Shown piece after piece: positions 11,342 through 21,671 of a stretch of 64,000 nt of DNA (position 1 is its first letter; each line of letters begins with the position of its first letter). The DNA is from Cercis canadensis (taxonomy: Eukaryota; Streptophyta; Magnoliopsida; Fabales; Fabaceae), in NCBI GenBank assembly GCA_003255065.1, contig QAOA01002999.1:252970-316969 (forward strand), written 5' to 3'. The translations under genes were made by a program, and so were the position numbers. The notes below the pieces were generated by a model. The model saw only the letters and a program-made list of their open reading frames with translations. It was not told the origin of the DNA and ran no database searches.

Positions 11342-12870
11342 CATTTTATAAGTGATAATAATTATTATCGCATCACTATCTTGACAAAAAAATCCAACCT
11401 AAACCAGCACTCTTAAACCAACCTGATTGAGGGTTTAGTCAAACTGATTGGCAAAAGTGATAGGCTTAATTGTAATTTTAGTATTTTATTTTAGTTAAAT
11501 AAACATTTTTGTTCTCTTATTTTGAAACACAAGACTTTTTATTTTCCCAAACTTTACAAAATAAACTTTCTAGTTTATTACTTGCTATGCTATGGCGTTA
11601 AAAAATAGGCAAATAACACTACTCCTTATTAAAACACAAATGAACTTCCGAGAAGTGAATGGTGAGCTAACTGATCTGGTTTTGAATTGATGAAAATTTA
11701 CTTTGACAAGTTCATTCATTTCTTTCGTAATCATCATTTATCCTTTAGTTAGTGTCTTTGTAAGTGAAGTTAAGCGGGTGCACAAAGGTGTTCTACATGC
11801 CAAGTTCAAGTACAACGTGCACAAAGGATAATGCACAAAGAAGATTAGAGGGCTATTACATATAAAATCAAGTGTCCAAGGTTTCAACAGTGCCCATTGC
11901 TTGATGGGAAGATAATGTAATTGTTGTAGCCTAGACTAAGAGTAATTCAGAGAATGAAAAGAGAGATTAATTTGAATTAGTCATAGAAGTCTTTATATAA
12001 GTGAGTAGGCTTAGAGATTAAGCTACTATATGGGTACAAATGACATTTGGTAGGGTAATTTGTGAAGCGAGTAGCGAGATCATCCAATCTTGTTTATTGC
12101 TAATCATTTTGGTGCGGTGCTACGTGTAAAGATCCTCTGACGTGGTTGATGTGACAATAATGACTAGACAAAATAGTTTTATGATGTGATCTTGGCTTCA
12201 GTGTGAGCTTCTAATTGGTCCACGCGGCGTTGAGGTGGACAGGAACAAAAGCTCCCTAACACTAGTCAGTCCCTGAGTTACTAGCTTTATATTTGTCATT
12301 AGGCTAGTAACCAAGTTTTGGTGAAGTGCTCTTGGCTCCCTAATGCAGGAACAAAACAAAACAAAAAAACACCCACTTCTAATTAACTTGCATAACACAC
12401 AAGAACACAATGGTTTCCAAATTACACTTCTTGAAGTCTAGCTGTCTGAGATGTGTTTCCGTGTATATCCTACATTTCATTGATTATATTTGGCTTCCTT
12501 TGATGATTTTGGGCACATTTTGAATTTTCCTTGCTTGCTTTTGAATTGATTCATCACTGAAATGTGACCTTTGCATCAGGTTCTCAACATTGCAGGAGGA
12601 GCAACCAAGATAACTATGGCACTAAAACTAACACACATGGCTTTCATAAAATTTTGGTTCTTATCTTGATGCTTTTGATCGAAAATTTCAACAGACGCCA
12701 AGAACTAACATTTACTGCCAAATTGACTCCACATAAAAGTTGCCTTGAGTGAGATGTCATTTCCCTGCTTCTATGAAATTCTTCAGTGCCCACAAAATTG
12801 TTCCTATAACTATTTATACAGACCATTAAATGATTAATCCAACAGTAAAAAGGGAAACAGTTCACAGTAG
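11342..12870. other. Intergenic, nothing recognised
   Basis: AT-rich sequence with only short open frames and no homology that I recognise. It ends at the TNL relic. Confidence 0.5.
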
Positions 12871-12879
12871 ATTTAGGAT

Positions 12880-13500
12880 TCAATACAATCATGAATAATC
12901 AAACTACCCTTAAAGCTACGAGTGGGGATGATTTGCATGTAGCACCTGCAGCATTCAGTAACAGGAGCCATTAAGTGAACCAGTTTCAATGTGCAGAAGC
13001 TGTAGATTTCTCTGGCAAGTGATTTGGAGCCCATAGAGGATAGGCCATAACTCAGCCAAAAGGACACCAATGATACCTGAGTAAAACCACTATCCTTAGT
13101 ACAGTAAAAAGACAGCTCTGAAGAAGAATCATACAGAAGATGAAACCCTTCAAGTTCAAATGTAGAGGTAGCTAGCTCCATAGTTACTGAACATTTTGTT
13201 GTTCGATAACTGAACCACTCAGGAATACTGCATCTTTGCAAACAAACACATGCTCTTCTACTAAATGCATTGGAATAGGATAAATCTGTCTCCATTGCTT
13301 GCTTTATTCTAATGTGGGCATATGCCATAATACTCTCGAATGCATGTTCATATAATTCCTAGCAATTTTCGAATGAAAAGCAGAAGTAGTAGAGTATAAA
13401 GTGTTCTTTTATTAGTTCCACCTTAGGCATTGGAGTGGAGACTGTGTGTAGGGATATGCAGTACCCAATTTTTCAATAAATTTGGCCTAGATTCATTAGT
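12880..13500 (-). pseudogene. C-terminal relic of a TNL resistance-type gene
   Basis: Minus-strand reading matches the C-terminal, post-LRR part of the neighbouring TNL locus. The blocks YAHIRIKQAMETD, SNAFSR, RCSIPEWFSYRTT and FELEGFHLLYDSSSE parallel 22506-22739 and 22380-22493. The DNA match continues into the preceding coding stretch (GGAGTGGAGACTGTGTGTAG, 13433). After about 13080 the frame carries unrelated text, so only a fragment of the domain survives. It belongs with the LRR relic at 19863-20200, from which the copia element separates it. Confidence 0.8.
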
Positions 13501-13510
13501 AGCGAATCTT

Positions 13511-13552
13511 AAAAAAAAAAAAAAAAANAAAAAAAAAAAAAAAAAGGGGGGG
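13511..13552. repeat. Poly-A with an internal N, then poly-G
   Basis: A run of A interrupted by one N at 13528 ends in about eight G. This is probably an assembly or sequencing weak point inside the TNL relic. Confidence 0.8.
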
Positions 13553-13760
13553 GAAATGCATCAAAACAAGAAAATGCAATTTACTGTACAATTTAAATTA
13601 TTAGAAAGTAATATTATTTAGCTAAAAAAAATGCATTAAAACAAGACCCTACAATAAAAGTTTTCTTTTTTGAAAAAAATTATTCTTTCCAGAAGCATTT
13701 CAGTTACTGAAGCTTGCATGAAATTGCTAGCAATGGTTGAATTCCATTTGCAGAAAGATG

Positions 13761-14058
13761 TGTTGTTTTTCAAACAAAAACGTACAGCAGAAAAATAATA
13801 AGCAGAAAGTAGAAAACAACAAAAAAGAATATGAGCTGCTAAGAATTTATTTTATTGAACATAACTTAAGACTTAAATACGCATGAAAGATGCTAGAAGA
13901 AAGGATCATGTCCCAAAATTCTAGTCAGCACAACTAACAACATAGTCTACTACTTGAGTAAAATAACAACTAAGTAGAAAAATAGGGACTAACAGCCCAC
14001 TAACAGTAACAGCTAGTTGAAACAAACTTTGACAGATTCCTAATGCACGTTTTCAACA
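13761..14058 (-). repeat. 3' LTR of copia element 1
   Basis: 298 bp; on the minus strand it starts TGTTGAAAACGTGC and ends AAAACAACA. It pairs with 18805-19101. The adjacent purine-rich stretch (minus strand of 14059-14075, GGCAAGGAGGAG) is the polypurine tract. Confidence 0.93.
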
Positions 14059-14099
14059 CTCCTCCTTGCCTTGGAAGCTGTAAACTCCAAGTTTATTCC

Positions 14100-15408
14100 T
14101 CAGAAACTCGAACCTACTAAGTGCAAAAGACTTAGTAAAAATATCAGCAGCTTGGTCTTCTGTTTGCAATAAACCAGACTTATATCTCCATTTTCCTGCA
14201 CTTCTCTCAAATAAAACAATTTGATATTGAAATGTTTGGTTTTTCCATGGAACACAGGATTATGTGAGACTGAAATTGCTACCTGATTGTCCACCAAGAT
14301 TTTTGTGCCTTGGTCTTGTTCCAAACGTAAATCTGCTAGAATATTCCTCAACCAAATAGCTTGATTGACAGCTAATGTTGCTGCAATGAACTCAACTTCT
14401 GCTGTTGATTGAGCTACTATTTCCTGCTTCTTGGAACACCAAGAGAAAACACTTGAACCCATACTAAAACAGTACCCTGAAGTACTCTTCATATCATCCA
14501 AAGAACTTGCCCAATCACTGTCAGAATAACCGAATAATTTGAAATTTTTTTCCTTGCAATACGTCAACTCTTTTTGCTGCCTTCAAGTGCAATTCACTTG
14601 CACAATGCATGAATCTTGACAAAATATTTACTGCAAATAGAATGTCAAGCCTTGTTGTTGTAAGGTACATTAAACACCCTATTAATCCTCTGAAATAAGC
14701 TTCATCAACTTTATCAGCTCCATCCTCCTTGTTGAACTTCTCCTTTTGATTCATAGGAGTGTTCATTTCTTTGCAGTTATCAAGGTGGAATTTCTTGAGG
14801 ATCTCCTTTGCATACTTCTTTTGACAAATAAAAATTTGAGTGATCTCCATTCCTAGGAAATAGGTCATAAGACCAAGATCCATCATTTCAAAGACATTCA
14901 TCATTTCTTGCTTAAATTCATCAATAAGTGCTGCATTACTTCCTGTCACCAAAAGATCATCAACATACATCGAAATAATTAGAATTTATGTACCAGAATT
15001 CTTAACATAGAGTGTAGCTTCTGATAGGCTTCTTTGAAAGCCCAAACTCAATAGATGATCATTGATTCTGCTGTACCAGACCCTTGGTGCTTGCTTTAAG
15101 CCGTAAAGAGCCTTTGTTAGCAAGTAAACTTTGTCTTCCTGGCCTTTGATTACATAACCTTCTGGCTGCTCAACATAAATCTCCTCCTGCAAAAGTCCAT
15201 TGAGAAAAGCTGACTTGACATCCATGTGAAACACTTGCCATCCCTTTTGTGCTGCAATGGCAAGTAGCAATCTGATTGTATCAAGTCTAGCAACAGGAGC
15301 AAAAGTGTCAGAATAATCAATCCCAAATATTTGTGCATAACCTTTTACCACAAGCCTTGCTTTGTGCTTGTTTATTGAACCATCAAGATTGAATTTTGTT
15401 CTGAACAC
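14100..15408 (-). pseudogene. Copia RT-RNase H remnant (element 1)
   Basis: The RT part (15408-14986, then 14970 onwards in the same frame after a stop) shows [18 protein letters not shown], the [12 protein letters not shown] block, the [13 protein letters not shown] block and the MYVDDLLVTG active site. RNase H (14567-14100) in another frame shows SDWASSLDDMKSTSGYCF and ends in the KHFNIKLFYLRE region. At least one stop (about 14983) and one frameshift (about 14560) break it. Confidence 0.93.
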
Positions 15409-15476
15409 CCATTTGACACCTATGACATTTTTATCATGAGGTTTTCAAACCAATTCCCAGGTCTGATTTTTTTCAA

Positions 15477-17080
15477 TCATGGACAGCTCTTCAATTCTTG
15501 CATTGCAGCCAACCATTTTTGGTCCATCATAGCTTCCTTAAAGCTTACAGGTTCACACACTGCTACATTGCACACTACCACATTGCTTCTTTGATAGATG
15601 TTAGAGAGCAATCTGGTGCCTCTAACAGGTGGATCATCTACTGTGTCTTCAAGTACCAGTAGAGGATTTTGATTTTCCTTTGAGTCATTCCAACTCCATT
15701 TTTCGTCCTCCATAAAGTACACATCTCTACTTATTAGGATTTTTTCTGTTTGAGGCTGAAAAATCCTATAAGCTTTAGAGACGGTGTTGTAGCCAATAAA
15801 TATTCTAGGTTCTGCTCTTTTGTCAAGTTTATCACGCTTAACCTGAGGCACATGTGAGTAGCATAAACAACCAAATATCTTTAAAAAATCCAAAGAAGGT
15901 TTGAAGCCAAACCAAGCTTCAAACGGTGTTTGATTTTGCACAGCTCTTGTAGGCAGCCTATTTTGAATGAGCACAGTAGTATTTGCAGCTTCAACCCAAA
16001 ATTTCTTTGGTAAGCCTTTCTGATGCAGCGTACACCTAGCCATCTCCATGATTGATCTATTTTTACTTTCACTCACTCCATTTTGCTGAGGAGTGTAAGG
16101 AGCAGTGAGATGATGTTCTATTCTAGCCTCTGTACAAAATTGTTGAAACTGATTTGAGACGTATTCCTTCCCATTATCAGACTTAGAACTTGAATATTAC
16201 AGCTGCTTTGGTTTTCAACATGAGCTTTGAATTTCCAGAACACCTTTGCAACCTCTGATTTGTATCTAAGAAAGTAAATCCAGTGCATTCTGGTTAAATC
16301 ATCTATAAAAATGATATAATAGAGACTTCCTTTTAGTGATGGAGTTCTTTGTGGACCAACAAGATCAGTGTGAACTAGATGGAGCTTTTGTGTGGCCCTC
16401 CAAACACCTTCAGGGAATGGTTGCCTTGTCTGCTTCCCAAAATGACATGCTTCACAGTCAGTTAATTTTGCTGTTAAGGTAGGTACTCCACGAACAAGTT
16501 GATTTCTCAGCATGTAGTTCATTCCCAAATGATGGAAATGACCTAACCTTTTGTGCCAAAGATCAGTTGAGCTTGTTGTAACTGGGAAGGCAACTTGCTC
16601 CTCCTTCATTGGATCAAATGAAAAATTCTTGCTCCTCATTTTGACCTTGAACATTTCATGGCCTGTTGCATCCTTGATTATGCAGCATTTGTCTTCAAAA
16701 ATAACTTTGAATCCTTTCTCAAGTAACTGTTCAACACTGAGTAAGTTTTGATTAATATCAGGTACATATAGAACATCAGTAAGAGTTTTTGTACCTAAGT
16801 AGCTTGTTATAGCTACAGTGCCTTTTCCTTTTACTGGAATGTGTTCACCATTTCCAATTTTGACCCATTTAACTTGAGTGCTCTCCAATTCTTTGAACAA
16901 CTCTCTGTCATAGGTCATATGGTTGGTGCAGCCACTATCAATTAACCAGGATTCACATGAGTTGCTGCTAGAGAAACAGGTTGCAACAAAGAGCTGATCT
17001 TCCTCCTCTTGACTAGCATTTTTTGCTTCAATAGCTACTTGTTGAATTTTTGCTTTGCATATTACTCCCTCATGCCCCAT
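15477..17080 (-). pseudogene. Copia protease-integrase remnant (element 1)
   Basis: The protease active site is SWLIDSGCTNHM. The integrase zinc-binding part reads LWHKRLGHFH...CEACHFGKQTRQPF. Of the catalytic core, the first Asp is in LVHTDLVGPQ; the second Asp and the Glu (GVSESKNRS) follow in another frame after a one-base slip near 16185. The C-terminal part reads PSLDFLKIFGCLCYSHV. The second Asp remains visible in the shifted frame, so the break is recent or an assembly error. Confidence 0.92.
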
Positions 17081-17100
17081 TTGGTTGCATTTTGCATCAG

Positions 17101-18622
17101 GCCTCCTCCAGCATTTGAAATAAAGATGAGATTTACCACCACAATGTTTACAAGGTGGAAATCTTTCCTTTTTGCTGCTACTATTATTGTTATTAGAAGT
17201 AGCATCTCCACTTGCAATTATGTCCTTCTTGCTTTTCTTTTTCTTTCCCTTGCCACCAGATTGGTGCTTTGACTACATAGCTCCTTCAACTGTACCCTCT
17301 TGTCTTATGAGCCTTCTCTGTTCAGTGGCCTGCAAATAATGAATTACTTCTACCAAAGTAATACTTGACAGATCTCTAGTATTTTCTAAAGCAGAAATTG
17401 AGGCTTCAAACCTCTCTGGTACAGTTACAAGAAGCTTTTGAACAATTCTAGAATCAGAAAGTTCAGTGCCAAGTAATCTTACTTGATTTGCAATTTTGAG
17501 AAGCTGGTTAGAATATTCTTTGATAGTTTCTGACTCCTTCATCTTAAGTACTTCAAATTCTCTGATAAAATTAAGCACTTTCATGCCTTTAATCCTTTTA
17601 TCACCTTGATATTCATCTCAGAGATAATTCCAAATGGCATTTGTAGATGTCAGCGTCATAATTCTGGTGAAAATTGAGAGTGAGACTACTGCAAAAAGAA
17701 TGGTCTTTGCCTTTGTCTTCTTTGCTTTTCTATCTTTGTGGTTTTTGAATTGAGCCATTGTGGGGTCATCTGGTAGAGCTGGAACATGAAAATCTGCATC
17801 TTCCACAGCATCCCAAACATCCAAGGCTTCAAGAAAGGCTTCCATACNNNNNNNNNNNNNNNNNNNNNNNNNNNNNNCTCCTCCAGCATTTGAAATAAAG
17901 ATGAGATTTACCACCACAATGTTTACAAGGTGGAAATCTTTCCTTTTTGCTGCTACTATTATTGTTATTAGAAGTAGCATCTCCACTTGCAACTATGTCC
18001 TTCTTGCTTTTCTTTTTCTTTCCCTTGCCACCAGATTGGTGCTTTGACTGCATAGCTTCTTCAACTGTACCCTCTTGTCTTATGAGCCTTCTCTGTTCAA
18101 TGGCCTGCAAATAATGAATTACTTCTACCAAAGTAATACTTGACAGATCTTTAGTATTTTCTAAAGCAAAAATTGAGGCTTCAAACCTCTCTGGTACAGT
18201 TACAAGAAGCTTTCGAACAATTCTAGAATCAGAAAGTTCAGTGCCAAGTAATCTTACTTGATTTGCAATTTTGAGAAGCTGGTCAGAATATTCTTTGATA
18301 GTTTCTGACTCCTTCATCTTAAGTACTTCAAGTTCTCTGATAAGATTAAGCACTTTCATGCCTTTAATCCTTTTATCACCTTGATATTCATCTCAGAGAT
18401 AATTCCAAATGGCATTTGTAGATGTCAGCGTCATAATTCTGGTGAAAATTGAGGGTGAGACTGCTGCAAAAAGAATGGTCTTTGCCTTTGTCTTCTTTGC
18501 TTTTCTATCTTTGTGGTTTTTGAATTGAGCCATTGTGGGGTCATCTGGTAGAGTTGGAACATGAAAATCTGCATCTTCCACAGCATCCCAAACATCCAAG
18601 GCTTCAAGAAAGGCTTCCATAC
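17101..18622. repeat. Duplicated gag block on both sides of a 30-N gap
   Basis: 17101-17847 and 17878-18622 are near-identical direct copies (about 746 bp, roughly a dozen mismatches seen) separated by Ns at 17848-17877. The left copy ends exactly where the gap starts, with TTCAAGAAAGGCTTCCATAC. This is the pattern expected when two overlapping contig ends, or two haplotypes, are placed side by side instead of merged. Confidence 0.9.
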
Positions 18623-18734
18623 ACATTGCCCAAATCTGATAATTTTCCCCATCAAAGATTGGTGGAGAAATTTGAGTGAAACCTGCCTCAGCATTCATGA
18701 CTTGAAGGTTTGATTTCTGTAAAGGTAGGGTCAA
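17273..18734 (-). pseudogene. Copia gag remnant, partly duplicated
   Basis: The complete copy runs from 18734 downwards. It holds the N-terminal gag domain (IFDGENYQIWAMCMEAFLEA), a TGA stop at about 18390 after AIWNYL, the UBN2-type block (MKESETIKEYSDQLLKIANQ), a Lys-rich stretch and a CX2CX4HX4C zinc knuckle (CKHCGGKSHLYFKC). The second, partial copy lies across the N gap and leads directly into protease. Gag packages element RNA. The same TGA occurs in both copies, so it is a real lesion. Confidence 0.9.
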
Positions 18735-18789
18735 TGTATAGGTGCTCTCAAAAAACTCACTAAGACACTCACAGGTCCCTCAAGAACCA

Positions 18790-18802
18790 GGCTCTGATAC
18801 CA
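18790..18802 (-). other. Primer-binding site of copia element 1
   Basis: The minus strand reads TGGTATCAGAGCC, complementary to the 3' end of initiator tRNA-Met, two bases inside the 5' LTR. Confidence 0.9.
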
Positions 18803-18804
18803 AT

Positions 18805-19101
18805 TGTTGTTTTTCAAACAGAAACGTACAGCAGAAAAATAATAAGCAGAAGCAGAAAACAACAAGAAAGAATATGAGCTGCTAAGAATTTATTTTATTG
18901 AAGATAACTTGAGACTTAAATACACATGAAAGATGCTAGAATAAAGGATCATGGCCAAAAATTCTAGTTGGCACAACTAACAACAAAGTCCACTACTTGA
19001 GTAAAATAACAACTAAGTAGAAAAATAGGGACTAACAGCCCATTAACAGTGACAGCTAGTTGAAACAAACTTTAAAAGATTCCTAAGGCACGTTTTCAAC
19101 A
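18805..19101 (-). repeat. 5' LTR of copia element 1
   Basis: 297 bp; partner of 13761-14058. It is flanked on the right by the AGATG target duplication. Confidence 0.93.
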
Positions 19102-19106
19102 AGATG

Positions 19107-19862
19107 TTTCAATAATAGTTGGCATCTTTGATTTGTAATAAAATTAGTAGTACAAGAAAAATAAAATAGGGAAGTTAGTACAAAGTTGTACTCCCGAGGA
19201 ACACCAAGACTAGTTTTGGTTTCTTTTGCAAAGTACTGTTGTGCAGTACATATGAGGAAAGCAGTGCCAATTTTCAGGCTATATAAACAGTGTCAATTTG
19301 TGTGGGTGGTGGTGACATCATATTACATTACATATCCAAATCTGAAACTGCAAGTGCTAAGGCTCCAAGATTGAAGATGGAGAGGTTCTACAGGGGCGTC
19401 CTGAGACCACATGAGGGCAAACCTTAGAAATTCAGAAACACAAACGTAAGAGCCTTGTGCTCTTGTTTGTGACTCTGGTTGCCATAGATAGTTGTCTGAT
19501 ATGTTCTCAGGTCGCCCCTGCTGGACTTGCCTCCACCACAATTAAGGCATTAACTTTCCAGATTCTTCTACGTATCAATGCGAATGAATGAGAAAAAGAG
19601 GAAGAGGAAGAGGAAGATGAATTTCTAGTTCAGACCAGGTGAAAATGATTCAGTTTCTTTTTTCTTTTTCTGTTGCTGAGTGAATGTGACTGTAATTAAA
19701 CTTAGCTAACTATGTTTTCGCTTATAAGCATTACGTACATAATGAGAGTCTTGATTCTGATGGCACCTCTTGTGATGATAATAATCATTGACAATTGGAA
19801 AAATGGTCAAAAGAGAAAACAGAGCAAATATCAACTACCGATTTTATAAAAAAAAATTCTTC
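19107..19862. other. Unassigned sequence beside the TNL relic
   Basis: No convincing gene. This stretch lies between the copia right end and the LRR relic and is presumably part of the broken TNL locus or an older insertion. A purine-rich (GAAGAG)n run lies near 19600. Confidence 0.45.
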
Positions 19863-20200
19863 TTAGTTCAACTCATATAATGATGATGAAAAGCTGATGT
19901 CATTGGGGAGTTTAATTAGGTTACAACCAGAAAGATTTAACTGGTGAAGGAATCTAAGGCCATGTAACTGGTTTGGAATATTCTCAACATCTTTCCCTCT
20001 CCATAGCTCCAATGTCTCAGGCTTATGGAGGTGCGGCATTGACGAGGGCAATTCATCAGTCACAGAAATTTCCTGAATACGTCTGCAGTTCTTGAGATAG
20101 AAAAATGTGACGGATCTAAAATGAATATCACTTTGAAGACTCTCAAGCTCTTCACATTCAGTCACATCTTCAGGCCATAACTCAGGCAACAACAGATACT
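19863..20200 (-). pseudogene. LRR relic of a TNL gene
   Basis: Minus-strand translation contains CEELESLQSDIHFRSVTFF, KNCRRIQEISVTDELPSSM, LHGLRFLHQLNLSGC and NLIKLPNDISFSSSLYELN. This is nearly the same as the LRR exon at about 22858-23165. The fragment is cut on both sides. It is the upstream half of the gene whose C-terminal half lies at 12880-13500. Confidence 0.88.
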
Positions 20201-20204
20201 TTCG

Positions 20205-21660
20205 CAGTCCCTTTTCTCAGAAAAAGCAAGGATCCAAGAACCCTCATCATCTGGATCAGAAGACTCCACCTGAAGTAGTCTTCCCTGGGTTGTGGTTTGC
20301 AGAGCCATCTGTCATGAAGAAGTTTTGCCCATAAAGAGGAACTACAAGCACTAGAAAGACATGCATCTGCTGCAGAAACCCAGTTATATGGGGCGACTCA
20401 GTCCTGCAAAATAAAGAAGGTAGTCCATAAAATAGAAGAAGTTATTGGTCTAAGAATACCATTTGATATGTTTGTGACAAGAGCTAAAAGCAATGCAACT
20501 AGTTGTTATTTTGGTCTCCATGTTTTCCATAAAATAACGGAACTGCATTGCATAAATTAAAGAAAATCGAATTTGAAACTTTGGAAAATTTTGTCAACAA
20601 CTGTATTAACCTTAACCTTAGGATTTCAAAAATAAAAACATTAAAATAGAAAGCCACAACAAAATCATATACTACCAAAGCATTAGAAATATATTCATTT
20701 GAACATGCCTATGTTAGAGAAACCATCTAAGAATCCTTATCATCTTGAAAGACTCCATCTAGCATTAATCTTCCCTAGATTGAGGCATGCAGAGCCATCT
20801 TCCATGGACAAGTTTGGCCATAGAATTATAGCCACAAGCAAGACAAACATCTGCTGCAGAAACCAAAGTTATATGAGCTTTTTTTGTTTTCTAACTTATA
20901 TGATAACTGAGAAGGTCACAATGCTGCAAATTAAAGATAGACCATTAAATAAAGAAAAGCCATAGGTCTAAGATCCCATTTGATATCATTAGGTTGAAAT
21001 GAATCTCTCTTTTATCAGAATCTAGAGGGAAAGTTATAACAGCACAAATATTAAAGAAGACAGGCCATAAAATAGAGAAAAGGCATTGGTCTAAGATCCC
21101 ATTTGATATCATCAGATTCTGCATACAGGAATTAACTCCTTTTATAAAAATCTACAATTGAGGGAAAGTTATGACAGCAGAAAGATAAGTTATTTCTATA
21201 TACATTAACTGATAAGATAAAATAATTTAAGAATCAGTGCCTCTTTAATGCCAAGTGCATCCCAACCCCTTCCAGCTTTATATCAAATAAATGATGAGAT
21301 TGAAATATATTGCTTCTACCATTAACACATTTTCTATCAAAACAAGGTCAAATCAAACCCTACTATTTTGGACAAAATATAATGGAAAAGAAATGGATGA
21401 GACAACAAAGACTGAGTTTAACTACATTACAAAGTACAGAGAACAAAAGTTAGAGGCAAAACTAACATAAACCCAGACAAATGTCGCTGACCAAAAACCT
21501 AATAACAACTTGAATCAGCAATTAGAGTACCAAAGTAAAGCTTTAAGAAAAGATTTTAAAGTAAGTATAGAAAACAAAAAAGAAAAAAGCTTAACAATTA
21601 ACACATAGATAAGAGATGAATCATGGAAAGGAAAAGCAAGAGAGTTTGTAATGACGATAC
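20205..21660. repeat. Intergenic with 2-3 decayed copies of a ~250-bp unit
   Basis: The phrase CATCTGCTGCAGAAACC, preceded by GCAGAGCCATCT and followed by GGTCTAAGA...CCATTTGATAT, occurs near 20230-20470 and 20720-20990. A third partial copy (GGTCTAAGATCCCATTTGAT) lies at 21090. Nothing coding is seen. It lies just downstream of the second TNL locus and may derive from its 3' region. Confidence 0.6.
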
Positions 21661-21671
21661 CCGTTGAGCAA

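Larger units (their letters stand above)
13761..19101 (-). mobile_element. Ty1/copia LTR retrotransposon (element 1)
   Basis: The LTRs at 13761-14058 and 18805-19101 differ at about 20 positions by eye. The flanking 5-bp duplications are identical (AGATG at 13756-13760 and 19102-19106). On the minus strand the order is 5' LTR, PBS (TGGTATCAGAGCC, initiator tRNA-Met), gag, protease, integrase, RT, RNase H, PPT, 3' LTR. This is the copia order. The coding part has several frameshifts and stops. Length is inflated by a ~745-bp duplicated block around the 30-N gap. It inserted into a TNL pseudogene. Confidence 0.95.

Noticed and set aside
12198..12752. Short ORFs as genes
   Set aside because: No domain, no consistent codon pattern, no splice context.
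17618..17992. ORF spanning the N gap
   Set aside because: Joins two frames of the same gag through undetermined bases; an artefact.
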